Shown here: positions 52,417 through 60,933 of the stretch, piece by piece
How the letters are laid out: each line of letters opens with the position of its first letter
Numbering within the stretch: position 1 is the first letter of the stretch
Origin: Levilactobacillus cerevisiae
GTDB lineage: Bacteria > Bacillota > Bacilli > Lactobacillales > Lactobacillaceae
NCBI RefSeq assembly: GCF_003946245.1
Contig: NZ_RHNN01000002.1
Location: 62,001 to 126,000, forward strand
DNA length: 64,000 nucleotides
Direction: 5' to 3'
Position numbers and translations under genes: made by a program
The notes under the pieces: model-generated
The model's database searches: none
What the model was told of the DNA's origin: nothing
What the model saw: the letters and a program-made list of their open reading frames with translations, nothing else

Positions 52417-53828
52417 GTACGCTACAAACAATTTCGTCCTTAATCTATCTGGTCTCGGCTATCTGCTACGTGCTGGGTGTCCACATGATGCGGTCGCCTA
52501 AGACGGCACGACAGGGTAACCGCCTCTCTGCAGTGGGGATGTTCCTTGCTGTCATTACGATTATTGTGACGATTATCATTGAAGGTAAAATTGATGCGAT
52601 TGGCTGGGTCGTTTTGCTGGTTGGCCTGGCACTCGGGATTCTGTACGGGTTCGTCAAGGCGCGCAAGGTGCCAATGACCGACGTGCCCCAGTTGGTTAGC
52701 CTCTTCAACGCCGTTGGTGGTGGGGCTGCCGCTGTGATTGGGATTTTCGATTACCTGTTAAAGGGTGATGGGGCCAGCCTCAGCGTGGCATTCTCCCTAC
52801 CAGTTCTGCTGGACGTTGTGATTGGGGGGATTACCTTCTCCGGATCACTGATTGCAACGGGTAAATTATCCGGTCACGTTTCCGGGAAGCCAATTGAAAT
52901 CCCCGGTTCACGAATTTTAAACATCCTCGTGGTGCTGTTGATCCTCGTGGCCGCCTGGTTCATGATTGCATCCCCAACCAACGTTTGGTTCGTCACGTTG
53001 GCCTTAGTCATGAGTTTAGCGTTCGGGCTGTTGATGACCTTGCCAATTGGTGGGGCCGACATGCCGGTCGTTGTTTCTCTGTTAAACGCCTTTACTGGCC
53101 TGGCCGTCGCCTTTGCCGGGTTCGTTATCAACAACCAAGTCCTGATTATCGCCGGGGCTTTGGTTGGGGCAGCTGGGACCATTTTGACCTTACAAATGGC
53201 TGATGCCATGAACCGGTCCGTCGCTAACATTTTGGCTGGTGGCTTTGGGACTGGCGATAGTGATACTGGTGCGGCCGCAGCGGACGTCCCGGTCGACGTG
53301 AAGGAAACGTCTGCCGACGATATTGGTCTGCAACTGGCCTACGCCCACAGCGTGATGATCGTGCCTGGCTACGGGTTAGCCGCAGCGCAAGCGCAACATG
53401 AAGTCGCCGAGTTGGCCAAGGTTTTGACCGACCAAGGAATTAGCGTCAACTACGCCATTCACCCGGTTGCTGGGCGGATGCCTGGCCACATGAACGTTTT
53501 GCTGGCCGACGTCAACGTGCCTTACGAGCAAATGAAGCAGTTAGACGATGCCAACCCAATGTTTGAAAGCACCGACGTTTCCTTGGTCATCGGGGCCAAC
53601 GATGTCACCAATCCGTTAGCTCGGGAAAGCGGCAACGCTATTTCTGGGATGCCGATTCTGGACGTCGATAAATCCAAGTCCGTGGTTGTCATCAAGCGTT
53701 CCATGAGTACCGGGTACGCTGGGGTGCAGAACCCACTGTTTGCACTGGATAACACGCAAATGTTCTTCTCCGACGCCAAGAAGGGTCTCCAGGAGATTGT
53801 GGCGGCTACGAAACAATACTTGGAATAG
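52413..53828 (+). CDS. pntB: NAD(P) transhydrogenase subunit beta
   Basis: 471 residues. About nine membrane helices to residue 265, then the NADP(H)-binding domain III, with VMIVPGYGLAAAQAQHEV, HPVAGRMPGHMNVLLA, GANDVTNPLAR and KRSMSTGYAGVQNPLF, all diagnostic. Completes the transhydrogenase; overlaps pntA2 by four bases (ATGA), so translational coupling is likely. The complex balances NADPH supply. A structured repeat starts about 35 bases after its stop. Confidence 0.96.
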   Translation: MSTLQTISSLIYLVSAICYVLGVHMMRSPKTARQGNRLSAVGMFLAVITIIVTIIIEGKIDAIGWVVLLVGLALGILYGFVKARKVPMTDVPQLVSLFNAVGGGAAAVIGIFDYLLKGDGASLSVAFSLPVLLDVVIGGITFSGSLIATGKLSGHVSGKPIEIPGSRILNILVVLLILVAAWFMIASPTNVWFVTLALVMSLAFGLLMTLPIGGADMPVVVSLLNAFTGLAVAFAGFVINNQVLIIAGALVGAAGTILTLQMADAMNRSVANILAGGFGTGDSDTGAAAADVPVDVKETSADDIGLQLAYAHSVMIVPGYGLAAAQAQHEVAELAKVLTDQGISVNYAIHPVAGRMPGHMNVLLADVNVPYEQMKQLDDANPMFESTDVSLVIGANDVTNPLARESGNAISGMPILDVDKSKSVVVIKRSMSTGYAGVQNPLFALDNTQMFFSDAKKGLQEIVAATKQYLE

Positions 53829-53863
53829 TGTTTGGATTGTTTAGGCATGGACGCCTGCGGCCT

Positions 53864-54018
53864 CCAGGACTTCGCCTGCTGTGGGGTCGGTTCCAGCCTG
53901 CGGGGCGGGCTTCCACCTCAACTTTGAGCCGAAGTTCGCGTCTCAAAGGTTGCCCCAGTCTGTAAGGCCGAGAATTTCACTCGGTCTAACAGCCTCGACA
54001 CAGCTGGCTACGTCCTGG
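53864..54018 (+). repeat. Structured repeat R15 (type C)
   Basis: CCAGGAC/GTCCTGG and CTGCTGTG/CACAGC close it. Inside: GGGCGGGC, CTTTGAG..CGAA/TTCG..CTCAAAG and GGCCGAG..CTCGGTC hairpins. Confidence 0.78.
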
Positions 54019-54143
54019 ATTCCTCCGGCTCCTGATTGTGGGTCTGACTCGACGTTGTGGTTAGCCGCAATCTGCTGGTGATCCTTGGGCTGGCTTCTGT
54101 GCTTGCGGGTACTGGGATATTGCTGACGGGGTTGCTGAAGCCT

Positions 54144-54292
54144 TGACGCCTGCTGTGGGGTCGGTTCCAGCCTGCGGGGCGGGCTTCCACCTCAACTTTG
54201 AGCCGAAGTTCGCGTCTCAAAGGTTGCCCCAGGCTGTAAGGCCGAGAATATCACTCGGTCTAACAGCCTCGACACAGCTGGCTACGTCCTGG
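54144..54292 (+). repeat. Structured repeat R16 (type C), tandem copy of R15
   Basis: Almost identical to R15 over about 165 bases, offset by 276 bases. The outermost left arm has diverged. The 53829-54912 spacer holds R15-R17 and one terminator, no gene. Confidence 0.78.
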
Positions 54293-54426
54293 ATTCCTCC
54301 GGCTCCTGATTGCGGGTCTTACGCAACGTTGGCTTGAGCTTTCGGTATCCATTACTTCTGCGGTAGAGGTGTCGCGGACTGATCACTAAGCTTTGAACAG
54401 ATCTAGCATTAAAACAGTTATCAATA

Positions 54427-54477
54427 ACGCGTCACCAGGTCATTCTCTTTTGCTGAGAATAACCTGGTGACGCGTTT
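54427..54477. terminator. Strong orphan terminator hairpin
   Basis: AACGCGTCACCAGGT..ATTCTC pairs with GAGAAT.ACCTGGTGACGCGTT, then TTG. No gene ends nearby; it may block read-through from the pnt operon. Confidence 0.75.
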
Positions 54478-54594
54478 TGTTGTGTGTTTAGGTTGCGACA
54501 GCTACGCAGACTGATAGTAATGATGTTGAACGGTTACCTGTCCAGCGATGGTTACGGCAATATATTGATGAAGAACAATTGTAACCGGAGGAGG

Positions 54595-54750
54595 CCAGAG
54601 GTGGAGACAGCTGTGACAACGGTGTTAGCTGGGAACCAGCTTACAGCGTGGGACGTGTTTGAAGACTGACGAATTTTGCCGGGCTTCAAACCGAGCCGGA
54701 GGACCGTTCCTCAGGCAGCAGGCGGTCCCCATAGCAGACGGAATCTCTGG
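54595..54750 (-). repeat. Structured repeat R17 (type A)
   Basis: Minus-strand core: CTATGGGGACCGCC, CGGTC, GGCTCGGTTTGAAGCC, CACGCTGTAAGCTGG../CCAGC.AACACCGT and CACAGCTG. Closing CCAGAG/CTCTGG. Present without a type B partner beside it. Confidence 0.7.
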
Positions 54751-54912
54751 CAGCCGCAGGTGGTCGGCTTTGACTAATATATCATTTATAATCCCTGTCA
54801 GCTGGGCTTTCGCAAGGGATTGATTAACAATTTTCTGTCACCCCCTTGCCATCCACCCAGCCGCATGTTATAGTGTAATAGATAAATAGAACACTAGGGA
54901 GGCAGGACAAGC

Positions 54913-55302
54913 ATGAAATTTGATGATAAGGTCCCAATTTACTACCAGATTAAGAATTACCTTTATCATGAAATGATGACCGGTGCGCTCAAGCCAGGGG
55001 ACAAGCTGCCGGCCGTTCGCCAGTTGGCGGTGGATTTGACGGTTAACGTGAACACCGTGCAGCGGGCACTCGGGGAAATGATCACGGAGGGAATTCTGGA
55101 ATCGCAACGGGGAAAGGGGAATTTCGTTACCATGGACGAAGAGCGGATTACCCAATTAAAGGGGAAATTAGTGATGGAGCAGTTGGAGCGGTTCTACGAA
55201 CAATTACATGCACTGAACTTAACCGATGAACAGATTATCGATAGCTTGAAACAATATATTGCACAAAGGGGGCAGCAAGATGACCAACGTCTTAGCAATT
55301 AA
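54913..55302 (+). CDS. GntR family regulator, YtrA type
   Basis: 129 residues. DNA-binding GntR winged helix (PIYYQIKNYLYHEMMTG.. KLPAVRQLAVDLTVNVNTVQRAL) followed by a short C-terminal helix pair, the YtrA subfamily size. These repress ABC-transporter operons in Firmicutes. Co-transcribed with and overlapping (23 bases) the ATPase gene downstream, so it probably autoregulates the operon. Confidence 0.93.
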   Translation: MKFDDKVPIYYQIKNYLYHEMMTGALKPGDKLPAVRQLAVDLTVNVNTVQRALGEMITEGILESQRGKGNFVTMDEERITQLKGKLVMEQLERFYEQLHALNLTDEQIIDSLKQYIAQRGQQDDQRLSN

Positions 55303-55990
55303 TCAACTCACTTATAAGCACAACCTGAAAACGATTTTGAACAACATTGACCTGACCCTGGAGACGGGTAAGATTGTCGGCCTGCTAGGGGAAAACGGTG
55401 CCGGTAAGACGACCCTGATTCGGCTGATTACGGGGAGTGCCAAGGGTTCCGGCACGATTGCCGTTTGTGGCGATAGCGTGGCGGCACATCACAAGAGCCA
55501 CGTGAGTTTTACGGAACAGCTACGCGGATTTTCTAGCAGCACGCGGATCGACTGGATCGCTGAATTTTACCGGACGGTCTATCCTGACTTTGACGGCAAA
55601 CGGTATGAAGAGCTGATTACGTTCTTGCAGATCGATACCAGTCTGAAGCTGGGGGCGCTGTCCAAGGGGATGAAGGAAAAGGTTGTGATTGCCTTGACCT
55701 TGGCGCGGCAGGCCCATCTGTATCTGCTGGACGAACCGTTCAGTGGCATCGATTCCATGAGTCGGAAGAAGATTATTAGCAGTATCATCAAATGGAAGCC
55801 GGCGGACGCCACCATGGTGATTTCGGACCATTACGTTTCCGAGATTGCGCCAATCCTGGATGAGGTCGTTATTGTGAAGGACCAAACCATTTACGCGCAT
55901 AAACCAAGTGATGCGATTCGTGAAGAATTTGGTATCGGCATCGAAGCATACTACGAAAGCTTGTACGAGGGGGGCGTCAACCATGACTAG
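55280..55990 (+). CDS. ABC transporter ATP-binding protein
   Basis: 236 residues. Walker A GENGAGKTTL, signature LSKGMKEKV and Walker B LYLLDEP are present, with D-loop and H-switch SDHYVS. Pairs with the permease encoded next (eight-base overlap). YtrA-controlled ABC pairs export or sense cell-envelope-active peptides. Start ATG 55280 after GGGGG, inside the end of the gntR gene. Confidence 0.93.
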   Translation: MTNVLAINQLTYKHNLKTILNNIDLTLETGKIVGLLGENGAGKTTLIRLITGSAKGSGTIAVCGDSVAAHHKSHVSFTEQLRGFSSSTRIDWIAEFYRTVYPDFDGKRYEELITFLQIDTSLKLGALSKGMKEKVVIALTLARQAHLYLLDEPFSGIDSMSRKKIISSIIKWKPADATMVISDHYVSEIAPILDEVVIVKDQTIYAHKPSDAIREEFGIGIEAYYESLYEGGVNHD

Positions 55991-56759
55991 TTTTGGAGCT
56001 GTTTTCAAAGTAATGAGCAAGGACCGGTTTCGGACCACAACCAAAGTGATTGGGGCCGAGGTGGCAGTCATTGTGGTCTCCATCTTGTGGAGCTGGGTGA
56101 CTGGTAATCTGACCGGCGGGGCCTTCTTTGGACTCACGGCAGTTTGGTCGATGCCGGCCATGCTTGCGGCGTTCATCTTTCTGGCGGTCGCCAATGAACA
56201 CGTTTATACGCGCGACACGTACCGACTGATTCCAGTGGGCGAGACGAAATTATATTCAGCGAATTTGCTATCTTCATGCGTCATGTACCTCTACGTCGGT
56301 GTGGTTCAACTCGTGCTGTATTTCGTGACCATAACCATTGATTCGGACGCCCTTAAGGGAATTTTAGCTGGTATGAAGGCTGGCATGGAGAGCCCCAATT
56401 TTTCAAATGCCGAGGCCGCTAAGATTGTGTTTGGCCTGCTCCTAATGAGCTGCGCGCTGATTCTGATGAGCTGGACCACGATTTCACTGGTTCACCTGGT
56501 GGTCAGCAGCACCAACAATTTCCTGCCAAATGTCAGTCGGCGGGCCGTGAACGTGGTGCTCTACGTCATCGTCATCTACTTGGTGGTGCGGGTTGCCGCC
56601 TTCCTGATTAGTAAGTTTAACAGTCTGGACAGCATGATGAGCGCGGGAACACAGGTCCAATTCGGCATGAACATTGTCGGGATTCTGGTAATTGCTGCAA
56701 TCGAAATCGTTGCCAACATCTTCTTGTTGAAGAAGTGGGTTGAGACGATTCCAAATTAA
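55983..56759 (+). CDS. ABC transporter permease
   Basis: 258 residues from ATG 55983 after GAGGGGGG, with about six membrane helices: VIGAEVAVIVVSILWSWV, MPAMLAAFIFLAVANEHV, LYVGVVQLVLYFVTIT, LLMSCALILMSWTTI, VLYVIVIYLVVRVAAF, IVGILVIAAIEIVANIF. Forms a small exporter with the upstream ATPase. Substrate unknown. The longer upstream frame overlaps the ATPase gene and is not used. Confidence 0.88.
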   Translation: MTSFGAVFKVMSKDRFRTTTKVIGAEVAVIVVSILWSWVTGNLTGGAFFGLTAVWSMPAMLAAFIFLAVANEHVYTRDTYRLIPVGETKLYSANLLSSCVMYLYVGVVQLVLYFVTITIDSDALKGILAGMKAGMESPNFSNAEAAKIVFGLLLMSCALILMSWTTISLVHLVVSSTNNFLPNVSRRAVNVVLYVIVIYLVVRVAAFLISKFNSLDSMMSAGTQVQFGMNIVGILVIAAIEIVANIFLLKKWVETIPN

Positions 56760-56774
56760 AAATTTGCGTAAATG

Positions 56775-56826
56775 AAGAGCACGTCTTCGTCAACCGGAAT
56801 TGTCGGTTGGGAGGCGTGCTCTTTTT
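56775..56826. terminator. Bidirectional terminator
   Basis: AAGAGCACG pairs with CGTGCTCTTTTT, with inner CAACCG/CGGTTG. It separates the ABC operon from the convergent MarR gene. Confidence 0.88.
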
Positions 56827-56833
56827 AAAATAT

Positions 56834-57268
56834 TTAGTCGTCACCTAACTGCACGTGTTTCTCCACATAGGACATTGCGTCCAATACCCGTTCCGTTTCC
56901 TCAGCCGATAAGCCGGCAAATAAAGTCGTCACTTGGTCATCAGCCCGTTGGTTGAGCAAGGCCAATTGTTCCTGACCCGCTTCGGTCAGTGAGAGTCGCT
57001 TCGTCCGTTTGTCCGTGGGGTCCGGCGTTTGGCCGAGCAGGTCCTGCTCCTCTAGCCGCTTCAAGACACGGCTGAGGTAGCCCTTGTCCACGGTGAGTTC
57101 TTGAATCAACAGGCTCGCGGTATCGCGGTGGTGCTCACCGATTTCCAAGAGAATTCGGGCTTCCAGTAAAGTTAAATTCGTGTGCAGGTGGTACTTATCT
57201 GTGAGGCGAAAGATCCGGGTGTAGAAACGGTCGAACGCCCGAATTTGCTTGATAGCTTCATTATTCAT
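56834..57268 (-). CDS. MarR family regulator
   Basis: 144 residues from ATG 57268 after AAGGAGC. Winged helix of MarR type: LLEARILLEIGEH, ASLLIQELTVDKGYLSRVL, KRLEEQDLLGQTPDPTDKRT (beta-wing Asp-Lys-Arg). It is divergent from an MFS exporter with an 18-base inverted operator covering both -35 boxes, so it represses both genes. Probably relieved by a phenolic or drug ligand. Confidence 0.93.
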   Translation of the reverse strand: MNNEAIKQIRAFDRFYTRIFRLTDKYHLHTNLTLLEARILLEIGEHHRDTASLLIQELTVDKGYLSRVLKRLEEQDLLGQTPDPTDKRTKRLSLTEAGQEQLALLNQRADDQVTTLFAGLSAEETERVLDAMSYVEKHVQLGDD

Positions 57269-57284
57269 CGTCAGGCTCCTTCTG

Positions 57285-57340
57285 TAGTTGACAAAAGCAA
57301 CTATCGCCATTATGATTAGATAAGTTGCTTTTGTCAACTA
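57285..57340. promoter_or_regulatory. Divergent promoters under a MarR operator
   Basis: TAGTTGACAAAAGCAACT (57285-57302) and its perfect complement (57323-57340). Plus: TTGACA 57288-57293, 17 bases, TATGAT 57311-57316. Minus: TTGACA 57337-57332, 17 bases, CATAAT 57314-57309. Both -10s overlap, and both -35s are inside the arms. Confidence 0.88.
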
Positions 57341-57369
57341 ATTATCCTGGAAGGTCGTTTGACTTACAT

Positions 57370-58758
57370 ATGCATAAGAACCGCTTCTCCTTTAGCTTGA
57401 TCATGGTCGGTGCGTTCCTCAGTGTCTTGAACCAAACACTGATGTCGACCGCTTTACCCGCAATTATGCGGGCGTTTCACATCACGACCGCCCAGGGACA
57501 GTGGCTCAACAACGGGTATTTATTAATTAACGCCCTGATGATTCCGACCACGGCGTACCTGATTAAACGCTACACGACCCGTCAATTATACTTAACGGCG
57601 TCGCTGATTTTTATTTTAGGCTCCCTGATTGGCGCCACGGCCCAGCTGTATCCCGTGTTGATTATCGGCCGGATGATTCAGGCGTTGGGGGCCGGCATCA
57701 TCATTCCGTTGGTTAACGTGGTGGTGATGACGTCCACGAAGCCCAGCGAACGGGGCGCGGCGATGGGAATCGTCGGGCTGGCGTTGAACCTGGCGCCGGT
57801 CCTGGGGCCAACGGTGGCGGGAGTCATTTTGACCCACCTGAGCTGGCCATACCTCTTCGGCCTGACGCTACCACTGATGCTGGTCGACGTGGTGCTCGCT
57901 CCCAGATTTCTGCGTAACGTGGGTGACTTACATAAACAGCGACTCGACCGTACGGGATTACTCCTGTCGGGTTTTGGCCTGACGCTAGCGCTGTACAGTT
58001 TTTCAAATGTGGGCGAGACCGCCTTTTGGTCATTAAAAGGTGTCGTACCACTGATTGCCGGCACGATTCTACTGGCGCTATTCGTCAAGTATCAGTGGAC
58101 CAAGCGCTACCCATTGTTAAATTTACACGTGTTTCGGTATCGCCAATTCAATTTGCCACTCATCATTAACATGTTATTGATGGTCACGATGTACGGTAAC
58201 GCCATCATCATTCCGGTGTTGGTTCAAAATGTGTTTCACCAAAGTGCCTTCGTGTCGGGGTTGACGCTGTTACCGGGGTCGGTCTGCACGGCAATTATTT
58301 CACCGCTGAGTGGCCGCTTTTATGACAAATATAATTTTCGGCGGATGGTCATGGTCGGTTTGACGATCGACATGAGTGGCTCGCTGATGTTAAGCGCCAC
58401 GGCCAGTCACTCGTCGATGATGTACGTGGTGGCGGGACAAACGATCCGCCAGTTGGGACTGGTCCTAGTGTTGATTCCAATCCAAACGCACGCCTGGTCG
58501 ATGCTGCCACTGCCGATGATCCCGGATGGGGTGGCGGTGTACAACACGCTGCGACAGGTGGCGGCATCATTTGGGACCGCACTGCTGGTGGCGATTATTA
58601 GTCTGACCAGCACCAGCCACATCCACTGGTCAATGAACAGCCAACTGGTGGGGATTAAGTTCAGCTATCTGTTGTCGACCGGCATGGTGTTTGTCTGCTG
58701 GTTATTGGCACGACAACTACAAAAATCAGATAAGCTTGCGCCCGTGGAGTCCGACTGA
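57370..58758 (+). CDS. MFS drug exporter, DHA2 (14-helix) type
   Basis: 462 residues with 12-14 membrane helices. Motif C of drug antiporters is seen as LNLAPVLGPTVAGVI; N-terminal LNQTLMSTALPAIMRAFHI is typical of the DHA2/EmrB branch. Exports toxic compounds with proton antiport. Divergent from its MarR repressor. Start at ATG 57370; the ribosome site (GGAAGG) is unusually far upstream, so efficiency may be low. Confidence 0.9.
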   Translation: MHKNRFSFSLIMVGAFLSVLNQTLMSTALPAIMRAFHITTAQGQWLNNGYLLINALMIPTTAYLIKRYTTRQLYLTASLIFILGSLIGATAQLYPVLIIGRMIQALGAGIIIPLVNVVVMTSTKPSERGAAMGIVGLALNLAPVLGPTVAGVILTHLSWPYLFGLTLPLMLVDVVLAPRFLRNVGDLHKQRLDRTGLLLSGFGLTLALYSFSNVGETAFWSLKGVVPLIAGTILLALFVKYQWTKRYPLLNLHVFRYRQFNLPLIINMLLMVTMYGNAIIIPVLVQNVFHQSAFVSGLTLLPGSVCTAIISPLSGRFYDKYNFRRMVMVGLTIDMSGSLMLSATASHSSMMYVVAGQTIRQLGLVLVLIPIQTHAWSMLPLPMIPDGVAVYNTLRQVAASFGTALLVAIISLTSTSHIHWSMNSQLVGIKFSYLLSTGMVFVCWLLARQLQKSDKLAPVESD

Positions 58759-58776
58759 GTGTCGGGCTTTTTTGGT
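58748..58776 (+). terminator. Terminator of the exporter gene
   Basis: AGTCCGAC..GTCGGGCT stem overlapping the stop codon, then TTTTTT. Confidence 0.8.
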
Positions 58777-58946
58777 GTTACGTGACGGTTTGTCCAGGAC
58801 GATTCGTGTAGTCCGTGGTGGTTGGATAGTTGGGTTTCAACGGATGCCAGATGTATAATATGTGTATTAGGTAACAAAGTGCTAATCATCTTAGTTGTGT
58901 ACGCCAAACAAAAAGGGAGTGTCCAGATGGACAACTCCCTCTGATT

Positions 58947-59663
58947 TCAAAATAATAAGTAATAGAGCCCACTCACACCAATAAACACATAAATAATGCG
59001 CTTCATGGTGGTGACGTCGAGGCGATTGAGCAGGTGGGCGGCAATCATGGTCCCGGTGATGGCGCCGACCATGCCAATCAGGATGAACGGCACCAGGTGG
59101 ACGGTCACGATGCCGCTGGCCACCCGCAGACTGGTGATGTAGAAGGTATCAATCAAGAAAAACGTCTGGAGGTCCGCCAGGTATTGGGACATGGAATGGG
59201 CTTTTGAGAGAAAATACAGGGCCATCAAGGGTCCGCCAATCCCGAACAGGCCGTTAAAGAACCCGGAGACAATCATGAAAATACCGGCGACAAACCACGG
59301 GTAGCTGGCGTTGGCGCTACGCTTGCTGAGGGTGAAGTAGAGGGACAGGCCGACTAGTAGGCCGCCCAACAACATCCGTAAGAGGTGAACGTCCAGGACG
59401 TGGCCCAGGTGAACTGACCACGTGGCGACGCTGGCGTAGACCAGAAACGGGATGATGATCCGCGGCAACCGAATCTCGTGGCGGTTGCGGTAGACCAAGG
59501 TGATCACGCTCCCTAGCATCATCAGGCCTGCTACCCCAGCGCTCTGGTCGATGGGCAAAATGGTGGGTAAAAAGATCATCATGATAATGACGGCGCCAAA
59601 GCCGGTCAGGCCTTGGACCAGGCCCCCACAAAACCCTGCAATTATGACAATTAGCCAAGCCAA
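58947..59663 (-). CDS. TauE/SafE family anion permease
   Basis: 238 residues with eight membrane helices arranged as two similar halves; GFCGGLVQGLTGFGAVIIMM in the first and SGFFNGLFGIGGPLMALYFL in the second are the duplicated signature. Family members export sulfite, sulfoacetate or similar organic anions. Monocistronic; the substrate is not evident. Confidence 0.92.
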   Translation of the reverse strand: MAWLIVIIAGFCGGLVQGLTGFGAVIIMMIFLPTILPIDQSAGVAGLMMLGSVITLVYRNRHEIRLPRIIIPFLVYASVATWSVHLGHVLDVHLLRMLLGGLLVGLSLYFTLSKRSANASYPWFVAGIFMIVSGFFNGLFGIGGPLMALYFLSKAHSMSQYLADLQTFFLIDTFYITSLRVASGIVTVHLVPFILIGMVGAITGTMIAAHLLNRLDVTTMKRIIYVFIGVSGLYYLLF

Positions 59664-59786
59664 CGCGTGTTCCTCCCTTTTTTCAAACCAGTTACCAGTG
59701 TGGCCGAAATGGTGGGGGATGTCAATAAGCAGACTGGCTTGATGATTATGTAGTTGTTACGAAATTTTGAAAAGGAGTTGTTAACG

Positions 59787-60233
59787 ATGGATGCCAGAAC
59801 TACCCCGTATTTTTCCTTTGCCAACGCGAAAGAGGCCGTCGCCTACTACCAAGCAGTCTTTGGGGCGACCGAGGTCTACCGCTTGAGCCCGGATTCAGAC
59901 CAAGCACAAGCGCTAAACTTGCCACCAGAGGCTAATTTAGCAGACGTCACGATTTACGGCGGCTTTAAAATTCTAGACTTGCCGTTCTGTTTCTCGGACG
60001 CTTCCGGTGAGCAACCGCAACAATCCAATCAAGTATCCGTGATGTTGGACATCAACAGTCAAGATCCGCAGGCAGAAAAAGCCTTGGCCGACTTGTATTC
60101 CCGGGTGGTTGGCTCGCGGCGGGTCACCGTTAAAGTGCCTTACAAGAAGCAGTTCTGGGGAAACAAGATGGGCACGATTATTGATCAGTATGGTATTTTC
60201 TGGATCTTTAACAGTGCGCCGTGGAAGGGTTAA
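59787..60233 (+). CDS. VOC (PhnB-like) family protein
   Basis: 148 residues. Glyoxalase/bleomycin-resistance fold with PYFSFANAKEAVAYYQAVFG (N-terminal beta-alpha-beta), LPFCFSDASG, and a GTIIDQYGIFWIFNS end typical of PhnB/3-demethylubiquinone-like proteins. No obvious metal triad. Start ATG 59787 after AAAGGAG. Function unknown. Confidence 0.88.
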   Translation: MDARTTPYFSFANAKEAVAYYQAVFGATEVYRLSPDSDQAQALNLPPEANLADVTIYGGFKILDLPFCFSDASGEQPQQSNQVSVMLDINSQDPQAEKALADLYSRVVGSRRVTVKVPYKKQFWGNKMGTIIDQYGIFWIFNSAPWKG

Positions 60234-60249
60234 CCCCATCTGAAGACAC

Positions 60250-60343
60250 AAAAAAACCCTCATCAATCCGAGATGAGGGCAACTAGTTGATCCATAGGAT
60301 ACATCTGGAATGTACAGAGCAACTAGGCAGGCGCAAACCTGCA
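60250..60343 (-). ncRNA. Candidate small RNA
   Basis: On the minus strand: GCAGG/CCTGC hairpin, CTAGTTG../..CAACTAG enclosing TACAT/ATGTA, then CCCTCATC/GATGAGGG with seven T as terminator (60250-60279). TATGAT at 60350-60355 is a possible -10; no good -35. No minus-strand gene ends here, so the terminator needs a short transcript to explain it. Confidence 0.45.
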
Positions 60344-60516
60344 TTTCCTATCATAACTGTTTTGGGCCGGAATAGCTAGGGTTATTTTGGAATAAAGCTA
60401 AGATTACGCTTACACGTGGCCGAAACTCCGCGGATGAAATCGCTATTGATTGGCCAGTAGGTGTGCTATTCTATTTGAGCAAGTAGCAGTGTCCAAGCAG
60501 AAAAGGAGCGTGTCCT

Positions 60517-60870
60517 ATGCAGAAAACCCGCATCATGTTGTACGTTACCGACGTGGCAGTAGTCGTGAAATTTTGGCAAGATCACTTTGACCTCCCGGTG
60601 GTTACGACGACGGCCTTACCAGATGGGTCAGAGAACGTGGTACTCGCGATGAACCCAGGGACCGAATTGTCCTTCTTCTCGCGGGCCTTCATTCAGAACT
60701 ATTCGCCCGAAGTGCTGGATAACGTGCCGTCGCTGATGTTTTTCAGTGAGCGGTTCGCGGCGCTCCATGCAGAACTGCCCGGAGCGACCCCCATTGTGGA
60801 TGATAATGGGCAACCGGCGTTTGGCTTTCCGGACCCCGAAGGCCACTACTACGCGGTGGGCAAGGCTTAG
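60517..60870 (+). CDS. VOC family protein
   Basis: 117 residues. RIMLYVTDVAVVVKFWQDHFDLPVV at the start and FGFPDPEGHYYAVGKA at the end match the glyoxalase/bleomycin-resistance superfamily, with Glu in DPEGH as the usual metal or ligand residue. AAGGAG before ATG. It shares the fold but little sequence with the previous VOC gene, from which it is separated by the candidate small RNA. Confidence 0.88.
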   Translation: MQKTRIMLYVTDVAVVVKFWQDHFDLPVVTTTALPDGSENVVLAMNPGTELSFFSRAFIQNYSPEVLDNVPSLMFFSERFAALHAELPGATPIVDDNGQPAFGFPDPEGHYYAVGKA

Positions 60871-60894
60871 GTGAACGATAACATTAAAGTGATA

Positions 60895-60929
60895 ACGTGA
60901 ATCTCTTGCTGGGATTCGCGTTTTTTAAC
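60895..60929 (+). terminator. Terminator of the VOC gene
   Basis: ACGTGAATCTC pairs with GGGATTCGCGT, then TTTTT. Confidence 0.85.
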
Positions 60930-60933
60930 TAAA

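Noticed and set aside
1276-54750. Insertion sequence
   Set aside because: No transposase frame is found with any repeat cluster, and no clear target duplications were seen.
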